In this document: positions 1-14,340 of the stretch, piece after piece
Layout of the letters: every line of letters begins with the position of its first letter
How positions within the stretch are numbered: position 1 is the stretch's first letter
Source: Neodontobutis hainanensis
Taxonomy: Eukaryota > Chordata > Actinopteri > Gobiiformes > Odontobutidae
NCBI GenBank assembly: GCA_024349245.1
Contig: JALDNG010000448.1
Span: forward strand, 62,001-126,000
Length of the DNA stretch: 64,000 nucleotides
Direction of reading: 5' to 3'
Made by a program: the position numbers and the translations under genes
Notes under the pieces: model-generated
The model's database searches: none
What the model was told of the DNA's origin: nothing
The model's input: the letters and a program-made list of their open reading frames with translations, nothing else

Positions 1-3000
1 AGACGAGCATTAGAAGAGAGTGTAGATGTGCATTATAACAGACTTTAGAAGTGCAGTAGTAGAGACTGTAGATGTGTAGTAGAACAGACTGTAAATGAGC
101 AGTAGTAGAGACTGTAGACTTGTATTAGAACAGACTGTAAACGTGCAGTTGAACAGACTGTAGATGAGCAATAAAACCGACTGTACAAGTGCAGTAGAAC
201 AGACTGTAGATGAACAGTTGTACAGACTGTAGACTTTCATTAGAACATACAGTAGATGTCCATTAGAATAGACTGTAGATGTGCAGTAGAACAGACTGGC
301 GAGGTGCAGAAGAATAGACTGAAGAGTTGCAGTAGTTGAGACTTTACACGAGGATTAGAACAGCCTGTACATGACTATTAGAAAAGACTATAGACATGCC
401 TTAGAAGAGACTGTAGAGGTGCAGTAGTACAGACTGTAGACGAGCATTAAAACAAACTGTAGATGTGCAGTAGACCAGACTGTAGACGTGCAGTTGAACA
501 GACTTTAGAGCAGCAGTAGTACAGACTCTAGATTGGCTTTAGAACAGACTGTAGATGAGCTTTAGAACAGACTGTAGAGGTGCAGTAGTTCAGACTGTAG
601 ATGAGCATTAGAACAGACTCTATATGAATATTAGAAAACACTCTAGACATGCTTTAGAACAGGCCGTAGAGGTGATGTTGTACAGACTGTAGACGAGCAT
701 TAAAACAGACTGTATATTAGTATTAGAAAACACTCTAGACATGCTTTAGGACAAACTGTAGATGTGCAGTAGTACAGACTGTAGACGTTTTTTAGAATAA
801 ACTGTAGACGTGCAGTAGAACAAACTGTAGACGAGCAGTAGTACAGACTGGAGAATTCCATTAGAACAGATTGTAGATGTGCATTAGAACAGACTGTAGA
901 TGTGCAAAAGAATAGACTGTAGAGGGCAGTAGTTGAGACTTTACACGAGCATTAGAACAGACTGTACATGAGTATTAGAAAAGACTGTAGACATGTTTTA
1001 GAACAGACTGTAGAGTTCCAGTAGTACAGACTCTAGACGACCATTAGAACAAACTGTAGATGTGCAGTAGAAGAGACTGTAGAGGTGCAGTAGTACAGAA
1101 AGTTGACAATTATTAAAAGAGACTGTAGACGTGCAGTATAACAGACTCTAGACAATTATTATCTATTAACAATAGAAAAGACTGTAGAGGTGCAGTTGAA
1201 CAGACTGTAAATGTGCAGTTGAATAGACTTCAGAGCAGAAGTAGAACAGACTCTAGATTGGCTTTGGAACAAACTGTAGACGAGCATTAGAACAAACAGT
1301 AAACAACCTGTAGAACAGACTAAGAATGTGCAGAAGAATAGACTCTAGAGGTGCAGTAGTACAGACTGTAGATGAGGATTAGAACAGACAGTATATGAGT
1401 ATTAGAAAACACTGTAGATATGCTTTAGAACAGACTGTAGAGTTGCAGTAGTTCAGATTGTAGACGAGCATTAGAACAGACTGTATATGAGTATTAGAAA
1501 ACACTGTAGACATGCTTTAGAACAGATTGTAGAGGTGCAGTAGTTCAGACTGTAGACGAGCATTAGAAGAGACTGTAGATGTGCATTAGAACAGACTGTA
1601 GATGTGCAGTAGAACAGAATGTAGACTTGCAGTAGAACAGACTGCAGAGCAGCAGTAGTACAGACTCTAGACTGGCATTAAAACAGACTGTAGAGCTGCA
1701 GTAGAACAGACTGTAGAGGAGATGTAGAACAAACTGTAGAGGTGGAGTAGTAAAGACTTTTATTGGGCATTAGAACAGACTGTATTCGAGCAATAGAACA
1801 GACTATAGAAGTGCAGTAGTACAGACTGCATTAGAACAGACTGTGGACGAGTATTTGAACAGACTATAGACGTGTATTAGAACAGACTGTAGATGTCCAG
1901 TAAACCAGTCTAATGATGCTGCAGAAAAAAATAATTTAAAGGTCCGTTAGTAGAGACTGTAGACGAGCATTAGAACAGACTGTAGATGTGCATTAGAACA
2001 GAATGTAGACATACAATAGAAAAGGACGTAGAGGTGCAGTTGAACAGACTATAGACATGCAGTTGAAAAGACTTCAGAGCAGCATTAGAACAGACTCTAG
2101 ACTGGCTTTAGAACAGACTGTAGTCGTGCAGTAGAACAGACTGTATATGAGCAGTAAAACAGACTGTAGACGTGCAGTAGAACAGACTGTAGTAGAGCAG
2201 AGGTAAAGAATGTAAACTGGCATTAGAACAGACTGTTGAGGTGCAGTTAAAATGACTGTAGACGTGCAGTAATACAGACTGTAGACAAGCATTAGAACAG
2301 ACTGTAGAAGTGCAGTAGTACAGACTTCAAATGTGCAGTAGAACAGACTGTAGACGTTTATTAGAACAGACTGTAGACTTGCAGTAGAACAGACTGTAGA
2401 TGAGCAGTAGTACAGATTATAAACTCGCATTAGAACAGACTGTAGATGAGCAGTAGTACAGATTATAGACTTGCATTAGAACAGACTGTAGATGTGCATT
2501 AGAACAGACTGTAGATATGCAGAAAAAGAGACTGTAGATGTGCGGTAGAACAGACTGCAGTAGAGCAGAGGTACAGACTGTAAACTGGCATTAGAAGAGA
2601 CTGTTGAGGTGCAGTTGAAAAGACTGTAGACGTGCAGTTGAACAGACTGTAGATGTGCATTTAAAAAGACTGTAGACGTACAATACAACAGACTGTATAC
2701 GAGCATTAGAACAGACTGTAGACATCTAGTAGAAAAGACCGTAGATGTGCAGTAGTACAGAATTAAGACAAGCATTAGAACAGACTGTGGACAAGCATTA
2801 GAACAGACTATAGACTGTAGACGTTTATTAGAACAGACTGTAGACCTGCACTAGAACAGACCATAAATGAGCAGTAGTACAGACTATAGACTTGCATTAG
2901 AACAGACTGTAGATGTGCATTAGAAACAGACTTTAGAAGTGCAGTAGTAGAGACTGTAGATGTGTAGTAGAAAAGACTGTAGACGTTTATCAAAACAGAC

Positions 3001-3218
3001 TGCAGACATGCAGTAGAACAGACTGTAGGCGTGCAGTAGAAAAGACTGTAGGCAAGCATTAGAACAGACTGTAAACATCCAGTAGAACAGACTGACAATG
3101 TGCAGAAGAATAGACTTTAGAGATGCAGTAGTACAGACTGTAGACGAGCATTAGAACAGACTGTATATGAGTATTAGAAAACACTGTAGACATGCTTTAG
3201 AACAGACTGTAGAAATGT

Positions 3219-3223
3219 AGTAG
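3219..3223 (+). other. Empty (pre-integration) site of element E3
   Basis: The array here reads GAAATGTAGTAGTTCAGACT without interruption. The same flanks occur at 47,684-47,694 and 54,352 onward, separated by E3, with AGTAG duplicated on both sides. This is the uninterrupted paralogue of the E3 target. Confidence 0.85.
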
Positions 3224-6200
3224 TTCAGACTGTAGACGAGCATTAGAACAGACTCTATATGAGTATTAGAAAACACTACTAGAAATGCTTTACAACAGAC
3301 TGTAGAGGTGCAGTAATACAGACTGTAGACGAGCATTAAAAAGACTGTAGAAGTGCAGTAGTACAGACTGTAAATGTGCAGAACAGACTGTAGACGTTTA
3401 TTAAAACAGATTGTAGACGTGGAGTAGAACAGACCGTACATGAGCAGTAGTACAACTTGTAGACTTGCATTGGAACAGACTGTAGACGAGCATTAGAACA
3501 GACTGTATATAAGTATTACAAAACACTCTAGACATGCTTTAGAACAGACTGTAGAGTTACAGTAATACAGACTGTAGACGAGCATTAGAACAGACTGTAG
3601 AGGTGCAGTTGAACAGACTGTAGACTTGCAGTTGAACAGACTGTAAACATTTATTAGAAGAGATTTTAGACCTGCAGTAGAACAGACCGTAGATGAGCAG
3701 TAGTAAAGACTGTAGACTTGCATTAGAACAGACTGTAGATGTGCATTAGAACAGACTGTAGACGTACAATAGAACAGACTGTATTTGTGCAGTTTTACAG
3801 ACTAAAGACCTGCATTAGAGCAGACTGTGGACGAGCATTAGAACAGACAATAGACGTGCATAAGAACATAATGTAGTTGTGAAGTAGAACAAATTGTAGA
3901 GATGCAATAGTACAGAATGTCGACAATTATCACAACAGTTTATAGTTGACAAAGAGTAGAACAGACTGTGGACTTGCATTAGAACAGACTGTAGATGTGC
4001 AGTAGAACAAACTGTAGATGTGCAGTAGAACAGACTGACGATGTGCAGAAGAATAGACTGTAGGGCAATAGTTGAGACTTTACACGAGCATTAGAACAGA
4101 CTCTACATGAGTATTAGAAAAGACTGTAGACATGTTTTAGAACAGACTGTAGAGTTCCACTAGTACAGACTCTAGACGACCATCAGAACAAACTGTAGAT
4201 GTGCAGTAGAAGAGACTGTAGAGGTGCAGTAGTACAGAAAGTTGACAATTATGAAAAGAGACTGTAGACGTGCAGTAGAACAGACTCTAGACAATTATTA
4301 GAAAAGACTGTAGACATCCAGTAGAACAGACTGTAGATGTGCATTAGAGGAAACTGTAGACGTTTATTAAAAGAGACTATAGTTGTGCAGTAGAACAGAC
4401 TGTAGACGTACAATAGAACAGACTGTAGTGGTGCAGTTGAACAGATTGTAGACGTGCAGTTGAACAGACTTCATAGCAGCAGTAGTACAGACTCTAGAAT
4501 GGCTTTAGAACTGATTGTAGACGAGCATTAGAACTGACTGTAGACGACCATTAGAACAGACTGTACATGTGCAGTAGAAGAGATTGTAGATGTGCAGTAG
4601 AACAGACTGTAGACGTTTATCAGAACAGACTGTAGACGTGCAAAAGAACAGACCATAGATGAGCAGTAAAACAGACTAGAAACTTGCATTAGAACAAACT
4701 GTAGAACTGACTGTAGACGAGCATTAGAACTAACTGTAAACGTCGAGTAGAACAGACTGACAATGTGCAGAAGAATATACTGTAGAGATGCAGAAGTACA
4801 TACTGTAGACGAGCATTAGAACAGACTGTATATTAGAATTAGAAAACACTCTAGACATACTTTAGAAAAGACTGTAGAAGTGCAGTAGTTCAGACTGTAG
4901 ACGAGGATTAGAACAGACTCTATACCAGTATTAAAAACACTCTAGACATGCTTTAGAACATATTGTAGAGGTGCAGTAATACAGACTATTGACTTGCATT
5001 AGTACAGACTGTAGATGTTCATTAGAACAGACGTAGAGCAGTAGTACAGACTGTTAACTGGCATTAGAACATACTGTAGACGTGCAGTAGAACAGACTGT
5101 AGATGAGCAGTAGTACAGACTGTAGACTTGCATTAGAACAGACTGTAGATGTGCATTGGAACAGACTGTAGATGTGCAGTAAAACAGACTGTAGATGTAA
5201 AGTAGAACAGACTGCAGTAGAGCAGAGGTACAGACTGTAAACTGGAATTAGAACAGACTGTTGAGGTGCAGTTGAAATGACTGTAGACGTGCAGTTGAAC
5301 AGACTGTAGACGAACATTATAATAGACTGTAGACGTCGAGTAGAACAGAACAGTAGAACAACATAGTAGAACATGTGCAGTAGTACAGACTAAAGACCTG
5401 CATTAGAACAGACTGTGGATGAGCATTAGAACAGATTATAGACGTGCATTAGAACAGACTGTAGATGTCCATTAGAACAGACTGTAGATGTGTAGTAGAA
5501 CAGACTGACGAAGAATAGACCGTAAGGTTTCAGTAGTTGAGACTTTACACGAGCATTAGAACAGACTGTACATGAGTATTAGAAAAGACCGTAGACATGA
5601 TTTACAACAGACTGTAGAGGTGAAGTAGTACAGACTGTAGACGACCACTAGAACAAACTGTAGATGTGCAGTAGAACTGAATGTAGACTTGCAGTAAAAC
5701 AGACTGCAGAGGAGCAGTAGTACAGACTGTAGACTTGCATTATAACAGATTGTAGATGTGCATTAGAACAAGCTATAGACGCATACAATAGAAGTGACTT
5801 TAGACGTGCATTTGTACAGACTTCAGTGCAACAGTAGTACACACTCTAGATTGGCTTTAGAACAGACTGTAGACGATCATTAGAACAGACTGTAAACGCC
5901 CAGAAGAAGAGACTGACAATGTGCAGAAGAATAGAATAGAGAGGTGCAGTAGTACAGACTGTAGATGAGCATTAGATCAGACTGTATATGAGTTTTAGAA
6001 AACACTCTAGACATGCTTTAGAACAGTCTGTAGAGGTGCAGTAGTTCAGACTGTAGACGAGCATTAGAACAGACTCTATATGAATATTAGAAAACACTCT
6101 AGACATGCTTTAGAACAGACAGTAGAGGTGCAGTTGTACAGAATGTAGGCGAGCATTAGAACAGACTTATATTAGTATTAGAAAACAATCTAGATATGCT

Positions 6201-8070
6201 TTAGAACAGACTGTAGAGGTGCAGTAATACAGAATGTAGACGAGCATTAGAACAGACTGTAGAAGTCCAGTAGTACAAACTGTAGATGTGCAGTAGAAAA
6301 GACTGTAGATGTACAATAGAAAAGACTGTAGAGGTGCAGTTAAACAGTTTGTAGACGTGCAGTAAAACAGGCTTCAGAGAAGAAGTAGAACAGACTCTAG
6401 ATTGGCTTTAGAACAGACTGTAGATGAGCATTAGAACAGACAGTAAACGACCTGTAGAACAGACTGACAATGTGCATTGAATAGACTTTAGAAGTGCAAT
6501 AGTACAGACTGTAGATTAGCATTAGAACAGACTGTATATGAGTATTAGAAAACACTGTAGATATGCTTTAGAACAGACTGTAGAGGTGCAGTAGTTCAGA
6601 CTGTAGACGAGCATTAGAACAGACTGTATGTGAGTATTAGAAAACACTTTAGACATGTTTTAGAACAGACTGTAGAGGTTCAGTAGTTCAGACTGTATAC
6701 AAGCATTAGAACAAACTCTATATGAGTATTAGAAAACACTCTAGACATGCTTTAGAACAGACTTTAGAGGTTCAGTAATACAGACTGTAGACGAGCATTA
6801 GAAAAGACTGTAGAAGTGCAGTTGTACAGACTGTAGATGTGCAGAAGAAGAGACTGTAGACGTATATTAGAACAGACTGTAGACCTGCACTAGAACAGAC
6901 TGTAGATGTGCATTAGAACAAACTGTAGATGTGCATTAGAACAGACTGTAGATGTGCAGTAGAACAGACTGTAGACGTTTATTAGAACAGACTGTAGACC
7001 TGCACTTAAAGAGACCGTAGATGAGCAGTAGTACAGACTATAGACTTGCATTAGAACAGATTGTATATTAGTATTAGAAAAAATGTAGACATTCTTTAGA
7101 ACAGACTGTGGAGGTGCAGTAGTTCAGACTGTAAATGAGCATTAGAACAGACTATTTATGAGTTTTAGAAAATACTCTAGACATGCTTTAGAAGAGACTG
7201 TAGAGGTGCAGAAATACAGACTGTAGACGAGCATTAGAACAGACTGTATATAAGTATTAGAAAACACTCTAGACATGCTTTAGAACAGACTGTAGAGGTG
7301 CAATAATACAGACTGTAGACGAGCATTAGAAAAGACTGTAGAAGTGCAGTAGAAGAGATTGTAAATGTGCAGTAGATCAGGCTGTAGACGTTTATTAGAA
7401 CAGACAGTAGACCTGCACTAGAACAGACCGTATATGAGCAGTAGTACAGACTATAGACATGGATTAAAACAGACTGTAGATGTGCATTAGAACAGACTTT
7501 AGAAGTGCAGTAGTAGAGACTGTAGATGTGTAGTAGAACAGACTGTAGACGTTTATCAGAACAGACTGTAGACGTGCAGTAGAACAGACCGTAGATGAGT
7601 ATTAGAAAACACTATAGACATGCAGTAGAACAGACTGCAGTAGAGCAATAGTACAGACTGTAAACTGGCATTAGAACAGACTGTAGAGGTGCAATTAAAC
7701 AGACTGTAGTCTTGCAGTTGAAAAGACTTCAAAGCAGCAGTAGTACAGACACTAGATTGGCTTTAGAACTGACTGTAGACGAGTATTAAAACAGACTGTA
7801 TATGAGTATTAGAAAACACTCTAGACATGCTTTAGAACAGACTGTAGAGGTGCAGTTGTACAGACTGTAGACGAGCATTAGAACAGACTTTAAACGTCCA
7901 GTAGAACAGACTGACAATGTGCAGAAGAATAGACTGTAGAGGTGCAGTAGTACAGACTGTAGATGAGCATTAGAACAGACTGTATATGAGTATTAGAAAA
8001 CACTGTGGACATGCTTTAGAACAGACTATAGAGGTGCAGTAGTTCAGACTGTAGACGAGCAGTAGAACCG

Positions 8071-8346
8071 ACTGTTGTTGAGCAGTAGTACAGGCTGTAT
8101 ACTTGCATAGGAACAGACTGTAAATGTGCATTAGAACAGACTGTAGATGTGCAGTAAAACAGACTGTAGACTTGCAATAGAGCAGACTGAAGACGTGCAG
8201 TAGAACAGACTGTTGTTGGGCAGTAGTACAGGCTGTATACTTGCATAGGAACAGACTGTAAATGTGCATTAGAACAGACTGTAGATGTGCAGTAAAACAG
8301 ACTGTAGACTTGCAATAGAGCAGACTGAAGACGCAGTAGAACAGAC
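8071..8346 (+). repeat. Tandem duplication of a 138-bp, six-unit block
   Basis: A block beginning ACTGTTGTTG at 8,071 recurs at 8,209, an offset of exactly 138 bp (6 x 23). Shared private variants include CAGGCTGTATACTTGCATAG and CAATAGAGCAGACTGAAGAC. The second copy lacks two bases near its end. The same variant string occurs in the opposite orientation near 20,930-21,080 and 63,050-63,210. Confidence 0.85.
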
Positions 8347-8742
8347 TGTAGACATGCAGTAGAACAGACTGTAGAGGTGGAGTTGTAAAGACTTTTATTG
8401 GGCATTAGATTAGACTGTAGACAAGCAAAAGAACAGATTGTAGATGTGCAGAAGTATAAACTGTAGACCTGCATTAGAAGTGACTGTAGATGCGCAGTAG
8501 AAAAGACTGTAAGAAGCAGTAGTACAGAATGTAGACAATTATTACAATAGACTCTAGATGTGCAGTAGAACAGACTTTAGATGAGCATTAGAACAGACTG
8601 TAAACGTCCAGTAGAACAGACTGACAATGTGCAGAAGAATAGACTGTAGTGGTGCAGTAGTACAAACTGTATACAAGCATAAGAACAGACTGTATATGAG
8701 TATTAGAAAACACTGTAGACATGCTTTAGAACAGACTGTAGA

Positions 8743-9020
8743 GATACCTGTCGTTGTGTCCTTGGGCAAGACACTTAACCCACCTTGCCTCGTATGAATG
8801 TTTAAGAATGTTCAGTGAATGTATGTGGTGATGGTCAAAGAGGCCTTAGGGTCAAAATGGTTGCCACGTCTCTGTCAGTCTGCCCTAGGGCATCTGTGGC
8901 TACAGTTGTAGTTACCATCAACAGTGTGTGACTGTGTATGAATGAATAATGGACGGCTTGTGGGCGCTTTGAGTCCCTTGGTCCATTGGGAGAAAAGCGC
9001 AATATAAAACCAATCCATTA
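8743..9020 (+). mobile_element. 5'-truncated tRNA-type SINE inserted in the array
   Basis: The array is interrupted by 278 bp of unrelated sequence. It starts inside the SINE body (GTCGTTGTGTCCTTGGGCAA, also present in the full-length SINE at 13,984) and ends in a LINE-like tail (AAAGCGCAATATAAAACCAA). ACTGTAGA flanks both sides (8,735-8,742 and 9,021-9,028), a probable 8-bp target duplication, although that string is also part of the repeat unit. The tRNA-derived head with its pol III boxes is missing, so it is a 5'-truncated copy. Confidence 0.85.
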
Positions 9021-12000
9021 ACTGTAGACCTGCAGTAGAACAGACCGTAGATGAGCAGTAGTACAAACATTAGACTTGCATTAGAAAAGACTGTAGATAT
9101 GCAGTAGAACAGACTGTAGAAGTTTATCAGAACAGACTGTAGACGTGCAGAAGAACAGACTGTAGGTGAGCAGTAGTACAAAATGTAGATTTTCATTAGA
9201 ACAGACTGTAGATGTGCATTAGAACAGACTGTATATGAGCAGTAAAACAGACTGTAGAGGTGCAGTACAACAGACTGCAGTAGAGCAGAAGTACAGACTG
9301 TAGACTTGCATTAGAAATGACTGTAAACATCCAGTAAAACAGACTGACATTGTGCAGAAGAATAGACTAGGTGCAGTACTACAGACTGTACATGAGCATT
9401 AGAACAGACTTTATATTAGTATTAGAAAACTCTCTAGACATGCTTTAGAACAGACTCTAGAGGTGCAGTTTAACAGATTGTGGACGAGCATTAGAACAGA
9501 CTGTATATGAGTATTAGAAAACACTCTAGACATGCTTTAGAACAGACTGTAGAAGAGCAGTAGTTCAGACTGTAGACGAGCATTAGAACAAACTGTATAT
9601 TTGAATTAGAAAACACTATAGACATGCTTTAGAACAGACTGTAGAGGTGCAGTTTAACAGACTGTAGACGAGCATTAGAACAGACTGTATTTGAGTATAA
9701 GAAAACACTCTAGACATGCTTTGGAACAGACTGTAGAGGTGCAGTAATACAGACTGTAGACAAGCATTAGAACAGTCTGTAGAAGTGCAGTATTACAGAC
9801 TGTAGATGTGCAGTAGAACAGACTGTAGACATTTATTAGAAGAGATTTTAGACCTGCAGTAGAACAGACCGTAGATGAGCAGTAGTAAAGACTGTAGACT
9901 TGCATTAGAACAGACTGTAGATGTGCATTAGAACAGACTGTAGATGTGCAGTTAAAAAGAATGTAGAAGTGCAATTGAACAGACTGCAGTAGAGCAGAGG
10001 TACAGACTGTAAAATGGCATTAGAACAGACTGTAGAAGTGCAGTTGAACAGACTGTAGACTTGCAGTTAAACAGACTTCAGAGCAGCAGTAGTACAGACT
10101 CTAGATTGGCTTTAAAACTGACTGTAGACGTCAGTAGAACAGACTGTAGATGTGCATTAGAACAGACTGTAGATGTGCATTAGAAGAGACTGTAGACCTT
10201 TAATAAAACCGACTAGAGTCGTGCAGTAGAACAGACTGTAGAGCAGCAGTAGTACAGACTCTAGACTGGCATTAGAACAGACTGTAGACCTGCAGTAGAA
10301 CAGACTGTAGAGGAGAAGTAGAACAAACTGTAGAGGTGGAGTAGTAAAGACTTTTATTGGGCATTAGAACAGACTGTATTCGAGCATTAGAACAGACTGT
10401 GTATGAGTATTAGAATAGACTGTAGACATACTTTAGAACAGACTGTAGAGGTGCAATAGTACAGACTGTACACGAGCAGTAGTACAGACTGTAGACTTGC
10501 ATTAGAACAGACTGTAGATGTGCATTAGAACAGAATGTAGACATACAATAGAACAGACGTAGAGTTGCAGTTGAACAGACTACACACAAGCAGTTGAACA
10601 GACTTCAGAGCAGCAGTAGAACAGACTGTAGACGTGCAGAACAGACTGCAGTAGAGCAGAGGTAAAGAATGTAAACTGGCATTAGAACAGACTGTTGAGG
10701 TGTAGTTGAAATGACTGTAGACGTGCAGTAATACAGACTGTAGACGAGCATTAGAACAGACTGTAGAAGTGCAGTAGTACAGACTGTGGATGTGCAGTAG
10801 AACAGACTGTAGACGTTTATTACAACAGACTGTAGACCTGCAGTAGAACAGACCGTAAATGAGCAGTATTACAGACTGTAGACTTGCATTAGAACAGACT
10901 GTAAATGAGCAGTAGTACATATTATAGACTTGCATTAGAACAGACTGTGGACGAGCATTAGAACAGACTATAGACTGTAGACATTTATTAGAACAGACTG
11001 TAGACCTGCACTAGAACAGACCATAGATGAGCAGTAGTACTGACTATAGACTTGCATTAGAACAGACTGTAGATGTGCATTAGAAACAGACTTTAGAAGT
11101 GCAGTAGTAGAGACTGTAGATGTGTAGTAGAAAAGACTGTAGACATTTATTAATACAGACTATAGTCGTGCAGTAGAACAGACTGTAGACGTACAATAGA
11201 ACAGACTGTAGAGGTGCAGTTGAACAGACTGTAGACGTGCAGTTGAACAGACTTTAGAGCATCAGTAGTACAGACTCTAGATTGGCTTTAGAACAGACTG
11301 TTGTCGAGCTTTAGAACAGACTGTAAACGTTCAGTAGAACAGAATGACAATTAGAGACTGTAGACGACCAGTAGAACAAACTGTAGATGTGCATTAGAAA
11401 AGACTGTAGATGTTTATTAAAAAGACTTTAATCGTGCAGTAGAGCAGACTGTAGACGTACAATAGAACAGACTGTAGAGCTGCAATTGAACAGACTGTAG
11501 ACAAGCAGTTGAACAGACTTCAGAGCAGCAGTAGTACAGACTCTAGATTGGCTTTAGAACAGACTGTAGATGAGCTTTAGAACAGACTGTAAATGTTCAG
11601 TAGAACAGACTGACAATTAGAACACATTGTATATGTGCAGTAAAACAGACTGTAGAAGTGCAGTAGAATTGACTGCAGTAGAGCAGTAGTAAAGACTGTA
11701 AAATGGCATTAGAACAGACTGTAGATGTGCATTAGAACAGACTTTAAAAGTGCAGTAGTAGAGACTGTAGATATGCAGTAGAACAGACTGTAGAAGTTTA
11801 TCAGAACAGACTGTAGACGTGCAGAAGAACAGACTGTAGGTGAGCAGTAGTACAGAATGTAGACTTGCATTAGAACAGACTGTAGATGTGCATTAGAACA
11901 GACTGTATATGAGCAGTAAAACAGACTGTAGACGTGCAGTAGAACAGACTGCAGTAGAGCAGAAGTACAGACTGTAAACTGGCATTAGAACAGACTGTAG

Positions 12001-12967
12001 ATGAGCAGTAGTACAGACTGTAGACTTAAATTTAAAATGACTGTAAACATCCAGTAAAACAGACTGACAATGTGCAGAAGAATAGACTAGGTGCAGTACT
12101 ACAGACTGTACATGAGCATTAGAACAGACTGTATATGAGTATTAGAAAACACTCTAGACATGCTTTAGAACAGACTGTAGAAGAGCAGTAGTTCAGACTG
12201 TAGACGAGCATTAGAACAAACTGTATATTTGAATTAGAAAACACTATAGACATGCTTTAGAACAGACTGTAGAGGTGCAGTTTAACAGACTGTAGACGAG
12301 CATTAGACCAGACTGTATTTGAGTATAAGAAAACACTCTAGACATGCTTTGGAACAGACTGTAGAGGTGCAGTAATACAGACTGTAGATGAGCATTAGAA
12401 CAGTCTGTAGAAGTGCAGTATTACAGACTGTAGATGTGCAGTAGAACAGACTGTAGACATTTATTAGAAGAGATTTTAGACCTGCAGTAGAACAGACCGT
12501 AGATGAGCAGTAGTAAAGACTTGCATTAGAACAGACTGTAGATGTGCATTAGAACAGACTGTATATGAGCAGTAAAACAGACTGTAGACGTGCAGTTGAA
12601 CAGACTGTATATGAGCAGTAAAACAGACTGTAGATGTGCATTAGAACAGACTGTAGAAGTGCAGTAGTACAGACTGTAGATGTGCAGTAGAACAGACTGT
12701 AGACGTTTATTACAACAGACTGTAGACCTGCAGTAGAACAGACCGTAAATGAGCAGTACAGACTGTAGACTTGCATTAGAACAGACTGTAGATGTGCATT
12801 AGAAACAGACTTTAGAAGTGCAGTAGTTGAGACTGCAGATGTGCAGTAGTACAGACTGTAGACGAGCATTAGAACAGACTGTATATGAGTATTAGAAAAT
12901 ACTGTAGACATGCTTTAGAACAGATTGTAGAGGTGCAGTAATACAGACTGCAGATGAGCATTAGAAC
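9021..12967 (+). repeat. 23-bp satellite array, block 2 (forward orientation)
   Basis: Continuation of the same array. It holds a long-period higher-order repeat: the string TGTATTTGAGTATAAGAAAA occurs at 9,686 and 12,314 (offset 2,628 bp), and several hundred bases before each also match unit by unit. The last 8 bp (ATTAGAAC, 12,960-12,967) are duplicated on the far side of the hAT-like insertion. Confidence 0.97.
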
Positions 12968-12993
12968 CATTGACGGTATAAGGGCTGGACATA
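12968..12993 (+). repeat. Left terminal inverted repeat of the hAT-like element
   Basis: Pairs with 17,024-17,049 on the opposite strand with three mismatches (TIR positions 3, 8 and 12). The inner portion AAGGGCTGGACATA is identical in both ends. Confidence 0.85.
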
Positions 12994-13983
12994 GCAAGCC
13001 CGCTCGGTCTGTGCCAAATAGGAAGTAGGGGTTGGCTCCATCAAGCATGACCCTATTGACATCCATTGAAAAATCGCGGCAATTATGAAGTGACTATTTT
13101 CTCACAGTCATCATTCTAACGCTGCCGCCTTTCTTTGAACACAATCTTATTATTCCGTAATTGCTATATTGATATTTGTCACATAACTCATACTATTAAG
13201 ATTAATAACCTACCTATCAGATGCCTCTATTCTGCTATGTCGGATCGTGGGGCGTGGCTGATCTCCACGGCATTTTGTAGTTTTAAGCTGCTCTCGGTAA
13301 AAAAAAAGCAGCTGGAATATAGCGTTATATGAACAGAAGAGAGACTCGTGGAGACCTAACTATTTTAAATCAGTGAAGTTCAAGCTTTTGCTACACCCAA
13401 AGATTGTTTTTAGTTAGTCTTTGTTTTCTGAAACTTTTAGCCAGTAAGTCTTCGTTTTTGTTAATTAGTTTGTTAGTTGCTGCTGTTCATGTATGGAGAT
13501 CGCTTGCTTTTAGCTAAAAGCTAACGCTAGCTGTGTTTGATTTAACTCCGCTAATTTAAGTAACTTTTCATCGTACAACTGCACTAAATGAAGCACGCTC
13601 CAGTTTCAAGGTGAGTACATTTTTGCATGTCTTACTGTCAGAATATATACATTTGTTATACGTTTTTAGCTGACCCGAAGGTGGCTCTCCACTGTTTTAA
13701 CGATAGCTTAATATGATACACTGGACCAAACTTGGTAATAATATGATATAAGGTCATATCTAACCTTCAATTTGGAAGGAATTAAGCATAATGTTTTTTT
13801 TTAGTTTTTAGTAAGATAATATTAAGGCTAAATGTATCTGGCTGAAAAAATACTGTGTAGTTTGCAAAGTCAGTAAATGCCATAATATAATCATAATAAT
13901 ATAATCAAAATTAGAAGTGGGCTTAATGTACTCTTTTACAAAGATCTGGGTTGTGTCATTTTGGTAAATACATTTGACACATA

Positions 13984-14340
13984 GGGGGCGGCAGTGGCTC
14001 AGTGGTAGAGCGGCCGTCCTTCAACCGGAAGGTAGTAGGTTCGATTCCCGCTCGCCCCACAGTTCATACTGTCGTTGTGTCCTTGGGCAAGACACTTAAC
14101 CCACCTTGCCTCCAGTGTCCATAGCACTGGTGTATGAATGTGTGTGACTGTAGAGGTGTGTTTGGTGGTGGTAGGAGAAGGTTGTGAGCGCCGGTTGTGT
14201 GGCTGCCCCCCTCTCTGTCTGCCCCAGGAGTGAATGGGGTGAGTGGAAACTTCATGTAAAAAAACACTGTTGTAAAGCACTTTGTGATAATTATCTGAGA
14301 AAGGTGCTATATAAATAAATTACTTACTTACTTACTTACA
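13984..14340 (+). mobile_element. Full-length tRNA-derived SINE
   Basis: It has a tRNA-like head with A box TGGCTCAGTGG and a perfect B box GGTTCGATTCC. A conserved body follows (TGTCCTTGGGCAAGACACTT, shared with the fragment at 8,743). The 3' part looks LINE-derived (GTAAAGCACTTTGTG, GGTGCTATATAAATAA) and ends in a CTTA-type simple repeat at about 14,321-14,339. This layout is that of fish tRNA-SINEs that use an L2-like LINE tail. A target duplication is not clear. It lies inside intron 1 of the candidate plus-strand transcript. Confidence 0.85.
13995..14048 (+). promoter_or_regulatory. Internal RNA polymerase III promoter (A and B boxes) of the SINE
   Basis: A box at 13,995-14,005 and B box at 14,038-14,048, spaced as in a tRNA gene. 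The head lacks a convincing full cloverleaf, so this is a SINE promoter and not a tRNA gene. Confidence 0.75.

Larger units (their letters stand above)
1..8742 (+). repeat. 23-bp satellite array, block 1 (forward orientation)
   Basis: Uninterrupted tandem array of a 23-bp unit, AGAACAGACTGTAGAC followed by GTGCAGT, with frequent substitutions and occasional 1-3 bp length changes. Recognisable variant units recur in fixed order, for example a unit with GAGTATTAGAAAACACT followed by a CATGCTTTAGAACAG unit, which marks higher-order repeats. The block starts before the window. Positions 1-1,700 resemble 45,478-47,000, and 2,770-3,250 resembles 10,930-11,150 and 47,240-47,690. The complement has no stop in any frame, so the minus-strand open frames here (up to 152 codons) are repeat artefacts. 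Confidence 0.97.

Noticed and set aside
1..12967. CRISPR-like array
   Set aside because: The repeats are head-to-tail with no spacers, in a eukaryotic context; this is a satellite.
13984..14056. A tRNA gene
   Set aside because: A and B boxes are good, but the head continues directly into a SINE body and does not fold into a full cloverleaf with a clear anticodon arm.
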